Notes under the pieces: model-generated
Told to the model about the DNA's origin: nothing
The model's input: only the letters and a program-made list of their open reading frames with translations
The model's database searches: none
Made by a program: the position numbers and the translations under genes
NCBI RefSeq assembly: GCF_027943255.1
Contig: NW_026562179.1
Span: forward strand, 7,504,501-7,568,500
DNA length: 64,000 bases
DNA from: Anastrepha obliqua
Lineage: Eukaryota; Arthropoda; Insecta; Diptera; Tephritidae
Direction of reading: 5' to 3'
Part shown: positions 45,075 through 55,534 of the stretch, piece after piece
Position numbering within the stretch: position 1 is the first letter of the stretch
How the letters are laid out: the number at the start of each line of letters is the position of its first letter

Positions 45075-46882
45075 TTAATGAGAAGGTTGACATTCTGATT
45101 CATCGATAATTTTTTTAATATTTCCAGTATAATTTGGTACAGTCATTCGAATACAGTTATCCAAATGTATATCTGTAAGCCGATTGCGGAATTTATTTTT
45201 AATAAATTTCATATTGGAAAAAGAAGATTCACACAAATAAGTTGAACTGAATAACGCTTTCACTTTCAACGCAACACGACATAAAACTGAATACTTATCT
45301 TTACTTACTAAAGTCCATATACATTTTGTATTTGAACCTAAAGATTTTAAAGTCAAGTCACTTTGAAAAGCAATCAGTTCCATTTCTGTCACAGCAATGT
45401 CTTCGCCAAAGTTGTTCATTACACAAGTTGCAAACTGTTGTATATCAATGTCCATGAAGGGTGAAACAACAAATTGCGTCACTAAAGCAATTTTGCTGAA
45501 ATCCTTGAAACGATTTTTGAAGTTTTCCTTCAAGTTAGAAACTATTTCCATATGATATTTACTGTCATAGGGCTCTAATAGATTTTTGGATATCTTTTCG
45601 GAAAGAATAGGAAAATTCAAGTTTTGTAATAAATGCATTTATATCAGAAATCATTTCCGCTAATTCTTTATCCCTGCCTTGAAGCTGCAAGTTAAGCTCA
45701 TTTAATTTCTCTGTAATGTCCACAAGAAAACCAAAATCTCTGAGCCAAGTCGAATTTTCCAGTTCAGGAATCGGTTCATCGCGTTCTTTGAAAAATTGGA
45801 GTATAGCAGGCAGGATATCATTGAAACGTTTGAGCACTCGTCCTGTGCTTAACCAGCGCACTTCAGAGTGAAGAAGTAGCTCTCCGTATTGACATTCAAT
45901 TTCATCAGCCAAGGTTTTAAATAATCTTCTTTGTAACGCTTGAGCTCTAATCTTGTTCGCAATTTTCACCACCAGTTTCATAACGTTGTTCAAGTTTAGA
46001 AAATTTTCACATAATGCTTGCTGATGTATAAGACAGTGGTAACTAAGAAATTGTGGAAAACTTTCATCCTTATGACATAGCGCCACGAGCCCCTTATTAC
46101 AACCCACCATAGCTGGAGCACCGTCAGTTGTCAGACCTACCATTTTTGATATTGGAATTTTCTCAGAAGAGATGAGATTTTTTAAATGAGAAAACAGCTC
46201 TAGCCCAGAAGTATGTCCTTTGAGTGGAATAAACTGCAAAAGATCTTCTTTAAGTGTAAAATCACTAAAAGCCATCCTGACAAATATGGCCATCTGTGAG
46301 GTGTCAACTACATCTGTTGATTCATCCAGTTGCAGGGAAAAATAAATACAGTTATCTAAGTCACTTCTTAATTGTAAAATAATATCATTGCTCATTACTT
46401 CTACTCGCCTCATCACTGTATTAGCAGAAAGTTGCATAGATTTTATAGCAGACACTATTTCGTCTTTATTTCTAAAGTTGGCGAATAAAGAATCTACAGC
46501 TTCCAAAAATGCTTGTTTTATGATTTCCCCGTCTTCATAAGGTTTTTTCTTTTGTGCAATTATCTGGGAAACACGACAATGATGCTTCAGTTGCAGCCTT
46601 ATTTTTGTCGATTGTTTTCAAATATATTGACTGTTGTCCAATTAACTGGATTTTTAAATGTTTCAGTTTTTCTTTTCTGGTGGCAGAATTTAACGGGAAT
46701 GCCTTCTCAAAATTCGAGTGTATAGTTTTATGATGCCTCTCAATATTTCCGTTTTTAGGAACTGACACAGATGTATTACATAACAAACAAACACTTTTGC
46801 ATTTAACTTCTGTGAAGAAGTATTGTTCTTCACATTCCGAATGGAAATGGTATGTCTTCGCCTTCTTACTACTGCTTGCCAT
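45075..46882 (-). pseudogene. hAT transposase, two frameshifts
   Basis: Start chosen at MASSSKKAKTYHF (46882), because upstream in-frame sequence lies in the neighbouring P-like element. BED-like finger: VCLLCNTSVSVPKNGNIERH with HKTIH (near 46730-46800). The catalytic RNase H-like core is in 45565-46506: QLDESTDVVDTSQ, GLTTDGAPAMVGCNKGL, CLIHQQALC, SEVRWLSTGRVL. The hAT dimerisation end is in 45075-45638: LFSSTYLCESSFSNMKFIKNKFRNRL. Frameshifts near 46520 and 45610. It belongs with the SCAND3/ZBED5/GTF2IRD2-like group by motif. About 600 residues if undamaged. Confidence 0.92.
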
Positions 46883-46978
46883 AATGTTTCGAACTCTAAC
46901 CCAACCGCTGCACGCAGAACGTTGATAATGCCGTTCAGTATTAAACTGAGCGCAATGTCGACGTGCATTGCGTATATA

Positions 46979-47430
46979 CAGAGAACGTTCAATATAGAGA
47001 ATTCTCACGAGCTACGAATCGTGTGAATTGTCAAAAATGAAGTGAAACGGCGAACACTGTTTCACCTCGCTCAACTCGAAGGCGGGGAAGTTTTTAACAG
47101 AGCTGATTACAGTGAATTATGTAGAAGTACATTGGCTCCGCTCACTCTTTGGTTTCTGTATGAAATCAAACTGACGAATGCCGACGGCACTTTGCAAAGA
47201 ATTTGCTTGTGCACTTCTATGTTCCCTTGAATTATGCGTCAACATTCATCACTTTTTGTTTGTTGATTTAATCTAAAAATAAGAATTCAAACAAAAATTT
47301 TAGTAAATTGAAAACTTCATAAAAATTTGATGAAAATTTTTAATAATTTTTCGGGTCTAAATTCATTTTAGACAAGAATTCATAGAGCATACAAGTGTAT
47401 GGTATATTGATGTATATGTATGTATATCAA
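46979..47430 (+). repeat. Foldback arm in G3
   Basis: Matches 22441-22950: cacgagctacgaatcgtgtg, gctgattacagtgaattatg and gaatgccgacggca. Confidence 0.88.
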
Positions 47431-47559
47431 TATATGTTAGTTATGTTTCTTTTGCATATGCATCGACGTATTTGCATGTGCGTATATGCGCACTTGATGC
47501 CCTAACTATGTACGTTCAATTGATCAAATAAAAAAATTCTTTATAGAAAACGCTTTATT

Positions 47560-47755
47560 ACCAGGCACACTGGAAGATGGCATATGCAAATATAAATATG
47601 TGAATTGAATTCAAGCAAAACAATGCTTGGGTATTAATATACACATTTGCATGTGACTACAACCGCACACGCAGGGCACTCACTTTATTCCTTTAATTCC
47701 GAATGTCGTTCAAAGCTAAAATTCTATGCCTAGCGACTACAAGAACAAAAAAGTT
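47560..47755 (-). repeat. Foldback core fragment, inverted
   Basis: Inverse of about 23745-23930: gatggcatatgcaaata, aagcaaaacaatgctt and aaattctatgcctagcgact. Confidence 0.75.
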
Positions 47756-47895
47756 TTGATATTCAAAATAAATAAAAGAATAATTTTAACAAACCCAAGA
47801 TATCCTCCATATTTACATATTTTATAGGATAAAAAAGCATATTCGTATGTTACCGTAAGTATATCAGTAACAAAATGTGTTTAAACTGTTTCTTA

Positions 47896-48105
47896 TTACA
47901 TACATACATACATTTTATAACGAGTTACTTGCTCTGGACTAAAGTGGCGCTTACAAACATATAACCTGTCAGTATCGGCTGGTTGCACGTTGCAAGCCAG
48001 GGCCCAACTATTTCGACCCTCTCCTCGTCGAGGAAAGGCGTATAACGTATGACCCTTTTCCACCACGCATCCTACCACGCAACAGCTTCGTTGCTTCTTC
48101 GGCAT
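47896..48105 (-). pseudogene. THAP domain 1
   Basis: A 69-aa frame with the C2CH zinc pattern CVVGC ... YVCKRHF and the usual W between them (NSWALACN). THAP domains are the DNA-binding N-termini of P-element and THAP9 transposases. It starts with MPKKQRS; the rest of a transposase is not seen downstream in frame. Confidence 0.72.
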
Positions 48106-49029
48106 TGTACAGCTGTACGTAGGGTCATCGTCATGCCCTATTAAAAAAAATTATTTTATAATATAATAATTTATAAACATTCAATAATTTAAAAACATAT
48201 AATAATTCATAAACATATAATAATTCATCAAACTACATATAACGCATCACTACGAAACGACAACACCAAATGACGTAAAAATTTGTATGCATTTATATTT
48301 TCACCCAATGAAGGTTATAGGCTTGTTTTTATGATGGAACTCTCTCCCCACAGCCCCCAGGCCGCGCCACCACTCTCATTCGTCACTAATAATCGAATAT
48401 TTGCTTAAATTTAATCTAAAAAATCTTAGTTTTTCCTATTTCCCACTATTTATAGCGCACTCTAGACTTCATAATCCGCATAAGCTGTTCAACTACGACC
48501 CAAATGCAAAGTTCAAAAACGGTTTCAGATAGAAAATTAATAAACTAGTTTTGCTTAAAATTTTCCGATTGGTTGTTTTGATTTTATTCAACGAGGCATA
48601 GCAACGGATGCCGTGTATGGTAATATTATGGTTATTAATAAAAAATTATTTTCTATGAAATTATATACATATCCGAAATCCCTCAAAACTACTCGCTCGG
48701 TAATTTTATCACACTTGCTAATTCCCATTTATATTTATTTATACATATGCATATGTAACATAATTCACATTCAATATATATGCACATACATATGCATATG
48801 TAACATAATTTACATTCAAAAATTAGTTTAAATTTCTCAACTTCCTCCACTTTCCTCCCTCAAAACTCTAATGTTGCCAGTTAGCAAGCCTCACCCTCAA
48901 TAAAACCTATCCACCCTAATATTGTATGAAATGTATGCAATACATATGCAGGTATGTGTGTTTGCTATTCTTGTAGGTTCGCTTCAGCGAAATATAAAAA
49001 CACACATACCTACATATGTATTGCGCAAA

Positions 49030-49232
49030 AACTTACCTAAACGAAGGGTGGGGATGGCATATGGCTCAAAATGCTTTACGCACACATATGAGTTGTGGGG
49101 TGGAAGATGCACCGCCGTCGGGATTTTCAAGTTGGCCCTCCACTTTGCCACTTCCTCCGGATCCTTTGGGAACGAAAACAGGCGTTTCTCGTCCTGCGAG
49201 CATCCGCGTACGCGACACAACCTATCACTCAT
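49030..49232 (-). pseudogene. THAP domain 2
   Basis: Starts MSDRLCRVRGC; the second zinc half is YVCVKHFEPYAIP, with VAKWRANL between. It is on the same strand as THAP domain 1 but clearly a different sequence, so it is either a second transposase remnant or a host-type THAP exon. The in-frame extension to 49457 is likely non-coding. No P-type catalytic region found next to it. Confidence 0.75.
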
Positions 49233-49277
49233 TTTTTTAAAAATTTTCAATTTTTTGATTTTAATTAATTTTTTATT

Positions 49278-49403
49278 ACGCACGGCGCTTTGAAAAAAAA
49301 CGCTAAATTTGTACCGCATTTTAAACACTCGAATACCGAAATACGCACGGCACTTTGAAAAAAACGCTAAATTTTTAACGCACTTTAAACACTCGAATAC
49401 CGA
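49278..49403. repeat. Two tandem units of about 64 bp
   Basis: Units begin acgcacggcgctttg and acgcacggcactttg and end cactcgaatacc. Just upstream of THAP domain 2 on the minus strand. Confidence 0.85.
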
Positions 49404-49769
49404 TTTTAACGCCCGAATAAAAGTCCGCCCGTTGGAATTTGCAAGTCGCCTTCGCAATTTCGCAAAACTTAAATCCCGTTAACTTTTTGCGATTGACATA
49501 TATTATTCTGGCGCAATTTTCCAAATTCCAAAGGGCGAAATAAATCACAAAAAAAAAGCACCTGTAATGTCAAATACATTACGCCCCTCACACAAACTTT
49601 TCTAATAATATCTTACATTGCTAATTGCTGTTAATAATACTCACTTGCTGTTAAATTTTCCGAATTGCCTTTTACGCTGTTAACTATTGGTGAAAAATGT
49701 GTCAGTGGTGAAATTGTCTTCGCGAGACGAGTACCCCTCGAAAATGAACACTTTCCTGTCATTAAGGGG

Positions 49770-49985
49770 GAAGTCTACTGTGACAAGGGAAAAAACAGGC
49801 TTATTTTCCGGATTTTATTTCTAACAAAATATTGCTCGTACATAAAATCTATTTAAACTCTTATCTTTATTATATATTTAAGTTTTTGAAAAAAAAAATT
49901 TAAGTCAAAATATTCAAAATGGCCGCTGTGGCACTTCTGCAAGCGCAGGCCCGCTTTTCTTAGGTGCCTAAACGGTGTACATGAA
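49770..49985 (+). repeat. Second arm type of G3, left copy
   Basis: Inverse of about 52605-52800: tctactgtgacaaggg, ccggattttatttctaac, aaatggccgctgtggc and gcaggcccgcttttc. The outer 20 bp seen at the right end are missing on this side. Confidence 0.88.
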
Positions 49986-50154
49986 ATCTTACGTTTCGTT
50001 GATCTAAAACAAAAAAACAAAATATTGTTATCATATACATAGTATTGACTCTCGTCTGACGTAGGATTATGTCGATAAAAAATTTTGGCGTTGAAAAAAA
50101 AATTCTTGAAATTTTTTTCTTTTTTTTTGCCTAAAATTGATGGTACTATTGTTT

Positions 50155-52473
50155 GGAGGGTTGTTCCATATGTAGAAGTCCACGCAAGTGGGGAAAGTTA
50201 CTGATCGCCATTCACTTGGGAATGGCCAGGACGATTCTTCTTGTTGCAGCCAAACTGCGCACACGCCTCTGTGCAGCAAAAAACGTACATCTACCTACGC
50301 AAAGAATGTTCGACATCGAAAAGCTGCAATCACAACAGACAGCCAGAAGATTCGCCACTCGACTCTCACTCCTGCTCTCGGAGAGCACTGCCCAACAAAC
50401 CGGCATGCGCGAGCAATGGAGCAACATTTCTCGTTCTCTACGTACCGCCGCCGAAGAAGAAATCAGATTCCGGCGAGCCCGAAAAAACAATTGGTATGAC
50501 GAGGAATGTCATGCTGTCGCAGAAAGAAAGGATGCCGCCTATAGAGCTACGCTGCGATCGGGCGCAACGCGAGCCATGTGGGATCGCTACAGAGAGCTGA
50601 AAAAGGAAGAGAGACGTATTATCCGAAAGAAGAAACGAGAGGCCGATATACGTGAGTGCGAAGAGCTTGAGATGCTGGCCAATAGGAACAACGCCCGAAA
50701 ATTCTACCAGAAAGTTCGGCGGCTTACAGAAGGTTTCAAGACCGGGGCGTTTTCCTGTAAGAACAAAGACGGCGAACTGGTGACTGACGTACAGAGCAAT
50801 CTTAAATTATGGAGGGAACACTTCTCGAACCTATCAAACAGTGACAGCTGCGCATCTCACCGAGAAAGTGAAGATCCCGATACCCCAATCGTTGACGACG
50901 GAATTGTCGTTCCGCTACCCGATCATGACGAGGTGAGAATAGCGATAACGCGGCTAAAGAACAACAAAGCCGCGGGCGCCGACGGACTGCCGGCGGAGCT
51001 ATTCAAACATGGCGGCGAGGAGCTGGTAAGGTGCATGCATCAGCTCCTATGCAAAATATGGTCGGATGAAAGCATGTCTGCCGATTGGAATTTAAGTGTG
51101 CTCTGCCCAATCCATAAGAAGGGGGATCCTGCAATTTGTGCCAATTACCGCGGGATTAGTCTTCTAAATATCGCCTATAAGGTTCTAGCGAGCATAAATT
51201 GTGTGAAAGGCTGAAGCATGCCGTCAACCAACTGATTGGACTTTATCAGTGTGGCTTCAGACCTGGAAAGTCCACCATCGACCAAATATTCTCAATACGC
51301 CAAATCTTGGAAAAGACCCATGAAAGGAGAATCGACACACACCACCTTTTCGTCGACTTCAAAGCTGCATTCGACAGTACGGAAAGGAGTTACTTTTATG
51401 CCGCGATGCCTGAATTTGGTATCCCCGCAAAACTAATACGGCTATGTAAGATGACGTTGCTCAACACCAGCAGCGCCGTCAGAATTGGGAAGGACCTCTC
51501 CGAGCCGTTTGATACCAAACGAGGTTTCAGACAGGGTGACTCGCTGTCGTGTGACTTCTTTAACCTGATGTTGGAGAGCATCGTACGAGCCGCAGAGCTT
51601 AATCGCTCAGGCACAATATTTTATAAGAGCGTACAATTGCTGGCGTATGCCGATGATATTGATATCATCGGCCTTAACAACCGCGCTGTTAGTTCTGCCT
51701 TCTCCAAACTGGATAAAGAGGCAAAGCGAATGGGTTTGGTGGTGAACGAGGACAAAACGAAGTACCTCCTGTCTTCAAACAAACAGTCGGCGCACTCGCG
51801 TATCGGAACCCACGTCACTGTAGACAGTTATCATTTCGAGGTTGTAAAAGACTTCGTCTATTTAGGAACCAGCATTAACAACGATAACAATGTCAGCTTT
51901 GAAATCCAATGTAGAATCTCTCTTGCCAACAAGTGCTACTTTGGACTAAGTAGGCAACTGAGCAGTAAAGTCCTCTCTCGACGAACAAAACTAACACTCT
52001 ACAAGACTCTCATCATGCCCGTCCTAACGTATGGCGCAGAAGCTTGGACGATGACAACATCCGATGAAGCGACGCTTGGAGTGTTCGAGAGAAAGATTCT
52101 GCGTAAGATTTTTGGACCTTTGCACGTTGGCAATGGCGAATATCGCAGACGATGGAACGATGAGCTGTATGAGCTTTACGACAACATAGACATAGCGTAG
52201 CGAATAAAGATGCAGCGGCTACGTTGGATGGGTCATGTCGTCCGAATGGATACAAACGCTCCGGCTTTGAAAGTATTCGATGCGGTACCAGCTGGTGGTA
52301 GCAGAGGAAGAGGGCGGCCTCCTCTGCGTTGGAAAGATCAGGTGGAGAAGGACTTGGCTTCACTTGGTGTGTCCAACTGGCGCCGGTTAGCACGAGAAAG
52401 AAACGACTGACGCGCTTTGTTAAACTCGGCCAAAATCGCGTAAGCGGTTATCGCGCCAATTAAGAAGAAGAAG
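50155..52473 (+). mobile_element. RTE-like element, copy C
   Basis: Flanked by attgttt (50148-50154 and 52474-52480). Begins with the leader shared with copy B, then jumps to the cttgttgcagcc point, which is 2514 in copy A. The endonuclease is therefore missing entirely. Ends with the (gaa)n tail. Confidence 0.85.
50243..52410 (+). pseudogene. RTE-like RT, copy C, nearly intact
   Basis: First frame 50153-51214: linker ARKNNWYDEECHAVAERK, NNKAAGADGLPAELF and NYRGISLLNIAYKVL. The second frame 51199-52200 continues with CGFRPGKST, LFVDFKAAFDS, RGFRQGDSLSCDFF, LAYADDIDIIG (catalytic pair present), KYLLSSNKQSAH and YGAEAWTM. The only lesions are a frameshift near 51198, a TAG at 52198-52200 and a later TGA near 52408. 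Without the endonuclease it could not have nicked its own target. Confidence 0.9.
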
Positions 52474-52604
52474 ATTGTTTATAACAATTTAACAAATAAC
52501 GATATCAAAAAAATCCTATGTCAGACGAGAGACACTATTACAGAGAATATATAATTAAATTTTTAAGCGGATTCATTTATCAGAACTCGAGATATCGTGT
52601 ACAC

Positions 52605-52821
52605 CGCATAGAAAAGCGGACCTGCGCTTGCAGAAGTGCCACAGCGGCCATTTTGAATATTTTGACTTAAAATTTTTTTTTCAAAAACTTAAATATATAA
52701 TAAAGATAAGAGTTTAAATAGATTTTATCTACGAGGAATATTTTGTTAGAAATAAAATCCGGAAAATAAGCCTGTTTTTCCCCTTGTCACAGTAGATTTC
52801 TCTATACATCAATGTTCTCTG
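52605..52821 (-). repeat. Second arm type of G3, right copy with terminus
   Basis: Inverse of 49770-49985, extended to the terminus ...caatgttctctg. Confidence 0.88.
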
Positions 52822-53104
52822 GTATATATTATATAAAGCCAAAAAATTCTCGAACACGCTAATTGGTTCCAGCCGATCCTCGAATGGAGACGCGACTATG
52901 CGTCGTATTTGTCGGCGCGAAATCGCTTACCGCAGTGTTGCCGCTGTTTATCTATTTATTATGAAAATTTCTGAAATTTGCTAATACTGGTATGATTTTC
53001 AGACTTTTGGATTTTTTGCAACGTGAGCAGCGCGAGCTACCAGAATTGCCTTTGCGAACTACCGGTAGCTCGCGATCGACGGGTTGGCGACCACTGCCTT
53101 AAAA

Positions 53105-53510
53105 CATCGTCCACAGTACGTTGGAAAATTGATGGCGAGTTTTTCAATCCGAATGGAAGTCGGACGAATTCAAATTTTCCGTTATTGACTCAGAATGCGG
53201 TTTTTTCTATGTCGCATTCTTTTAAAGAAATTTTGTGGAAATCACTTTTAAGGTCTACCATTGAAAAGTACTTATTTTTCAGATCGTTGGGGTTCAGATC
53301 GTTGGGGTTTGGGTTCTGTCCGTCTTGTCGGTTGAAACTGGAATTGTTGTCGCATTTGGTGATGCGGTTGGAACGCTGGTTGCGGGTTATGGTAAGGGAA
53401 GGGCTGTTGATTGTGAAATGTATTTTGTTGCATACTGTTCATAGGGGTATTATATTCGGTGGAGTGTTGAAACGTTAGGTATGTAGGTGGGGTGGTTGTC
53501 ATAAAGACAC
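53105..53510 (-). pseudogene. Gypsy gag tail fused to RT fragment (duplicate)
   Basis: From the right: a gag C-terminal piece (53272-53480: QHSTEYNTPMNSMQQNTF, a glutamine/asparagine-rich stretch), then directly an RT piece (53105-53275: ECDIEKTAFSVNNGKFEFVR). Protease and the RT start are missing between them. It duplicates parts of 54590-55966 at good similarity. Confidence 0.7.
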
Positions 53511-54400
53511 ACTTAGACCTTTCGCAGGTCCATTGTGATACCACTGGAGCTTATCCTTACTCTACGTGTTCCTTTTCAAACCATTCGATAGCTTTAATAA
53601 ACGAGCAGAGCTTCCTTAGTTTTAGATGGGCTATGTCCGCTACATCGGTTACAAATGCTGTATTAATGGTGCGCAGCCTTCTCATAGCTAGGCTTTCACA
53701 CTCACATAAAACGTGTCTGACTGTTTCCTCTTCTTCTGTATTAAGACAGCTTCTACAGAAATCGAAGTACGGGAGTCCTAACCTTCTAGCGTGGCTGCCT
53801 ATTAAACAATGACCAGTTAATACACCTATCCTTTTTTTATAGCTTCTCTGTTAAATCTTAGCAAGATCTTCGATAGACCGCTGTTCCAGTTCGGCCATGT
53901 CTGTCTGCTTAGTTCGCATGTTGTGAGGTTTTGCCAGCTTGTATTTACCTTTTTGAGGGTTTCCCTGTCTATAAGTATTTTACAAGTGGCTATGAGCATG
54001 GGTATCAGCGCCTTATCCGGTTCGAGATCGAGCGTTGTACCGGTTCGCGCAAGTTCATCCGCCTTGCAGTTTCCTGCAATATTCCTGTGGCCTGGCACCC
54101 AGATAAGGTGCACCTTGTAGCACTTAGATACTTCATTTAGTAGTTTAAAACATTCTAGAACTGTTTTCGACGAGTGCGTTTTTGATTCAAGCGCTTTTAT
54201 TGCCGCTTGGCTGTCCGAGTAAATGAAGACTTCATTTGTGCATAATACTCTCGTTTTTATTTCTGTAAGTCCCTCTTTTATGGCAGTGACTTCCGCCTGA
54301 AATACACTGCAATGGTCAGGTAGGCGAAATGATCGGAATATGCCGAGTTTATCGGAGTAGATCCCTCCACCTACTTTGTTGTCCAGCTTTGAGCCATCTG
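53511..54400 (-). pseudogene. Loa/I-type non-LTR RNase H fragment
   Basis: RNase H: DGSKLDNKVGGGIYSD, AEVTAIKEGL, FIYSDSQAAIKAL and VHLIWVPGHRNIAGN, holding the D-E-D set and the HRN motif. Then, after a frameshift near 53830, the conserved 3' zinc-like block LTGHCLIGSHARRLGLP with CRSCLNTEEEETVRHVLCEC. Only the 3' part of the element is present. It lies in the same direction as gypsy and is joined in frame to it at 54400. Confidence 0.85.
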
Positions 54401-55510
54401 CTATTGCTTCTACTTTTTGTTTGTTAGCTTTTATTCCTTCAGTTCCTACAATAAATCCTAGAAATTCAATTTCTGTTTTTAAAAATTCACACTTGTCTAG
54501 CTGTTTTTTGAAGTTTGCGGATTCTAATGATTCAAATATTTTGTATAGATTTTCATCTATGTAGACATAGCATATTTGACCTATGTGATCCCTTAAAACA
54601 TCGTCCAAAGTACGTTGGAAAATTCATGGCGAGTTTTTCAATCCGAATGGAAGTCGGACGAATTCAAATTTTCCGTTATTGACTGAGAATGCGGTTTTTT
54701 CTATGTCGCATTCTTTTAGAGGAATTTTGTGGAAACCACTTTTAAGGTCTACCACTGAAAAGTACTTATTTTTCCCTAAATTTGCGAGAACTTCATTAAT
54801 TTCCGGGATGGGGTATCTATTGGCTACGGTGACCGCGTTCAGCTTTCTGTAATCGATGACCATTCTGAATTTTTTTCGCCGGATGCGTCCATTTTTTCGG
54901 TAAGGTAAGGTGATCTAGAAGGCCTGATTATACCATCGCTTGAAAGTTAATTTAATTGTTTTTCAACTTTGTTTTTAAAGGCCATGGGATAAGGATATGA
55001 TTTGCAATATACCGGTGAGTCAGATGTGGTTTGAATCTCTCCTTTGATTCGAGAAGTAAATGTAAGTTTTTGAATAAATTGGGATGATTATTTATAATTT
55101 CTTCTAATTGAGATTTTTGAACCTCGTCCATATGATTAGTTCTAAATTCCATTTTGTTTACGGATTGGGAAATTTGTTGGTGAATTTTAAATTTGATTTT
55201 GTGATTTATTAACATGTATTTTTCCTTAATATGAATTATAGCATTTAATTCCTGCAAGCTGTTGTGGCCTAAAACACCATGAAATTTTAAAGAGGGTAAA
55301 ATATAAAATTAAATAGGATGATCGGGTAAATTTAACAGATTCGCGAATGTATGATGTGTGATTTTAATGTCGTCAGAAACTGAGCTCACAAAAAAAATTT
55401 TTTCGTTTTGTTGAGGATTATTAACGAGAGATGATTGAATATAATTTTTATTAGACCCTGTGTCTGTTAAAATTTTTAGGATTTGACCATTCTTCGCCTT
55501 GCACTCGAAA
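54400..55510 (-). pseudogene. Gypsy protease and RT, N-terminal part
   Basis: Protease active site ILTDTGSNKNYI near 55440-55480, then LGHNSLQELNAIIHIK near 55235-55275 (frame 54952-55257). RT is in 54624-54863: MVIDYRKLNAV, RYPIPEINEVL, LKSGFHKIPL and RLPFGLKNSP. It continues to CYVYIDENLYKIF and FLGFIVGTEGIKAN at 54403-54608. Frameshifts near 54870 and 54620. Like the duplicate at 42770-42950 the catalytic box reads Y-x-D-E. Confidence 0.8.
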
Positions 55511-55534
55511 TATGGGAGCGAAGAATACGTTAGC

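Larger units (their letters stand above)
46979..52821. mobile_element. P-superfamily (Galileo/1360-like) element G3 inside the hAT
   Basis: Perfect 7-bp duplication gtatata at 46972-46978 and 52822-52828. The left end, cagagaacgttcaatatag, is the arm type of G-inner (46979-47430). The right end, cagagaacattgatgtatag read inward, belongs to a second arm type, whose inverse partner begins at 49770. Inside are a core fragment, two THAP domains and RTE copy C. Confidence 0.85.
42956..53096 (-). mobile_element. hAT transposon in gypsy RT
   Basis: Perfect 8-bp duplication ccttaaaa at 42948-42955 and 53097-53104. Ends cagtggtcaccaacc and ggttggcgaccactg. Subterminal gagctac motifs near both ends. 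After removing the Helitron piece and the P-like element about 2.5 kb remain, a normal hAT size. The uninterrupted gypsy target is seen in the duplicate at 54590-54610. Confidence 0.95.

Noticed and set aside
42956..47008. Treating the upstream extension of the hAT frame (46883-47008) as its N-terminus
   Set aside because: That extension lies across the end of the P-like element at 46979, which inserted later, so the start at 46882 is preferred.
53023..53478. A 151-aa plus-strand frame
   Set aside because: It crosses the hAT end and target duplication and is the antisense of gypsy gag/RT, so it cannot be a single gene.
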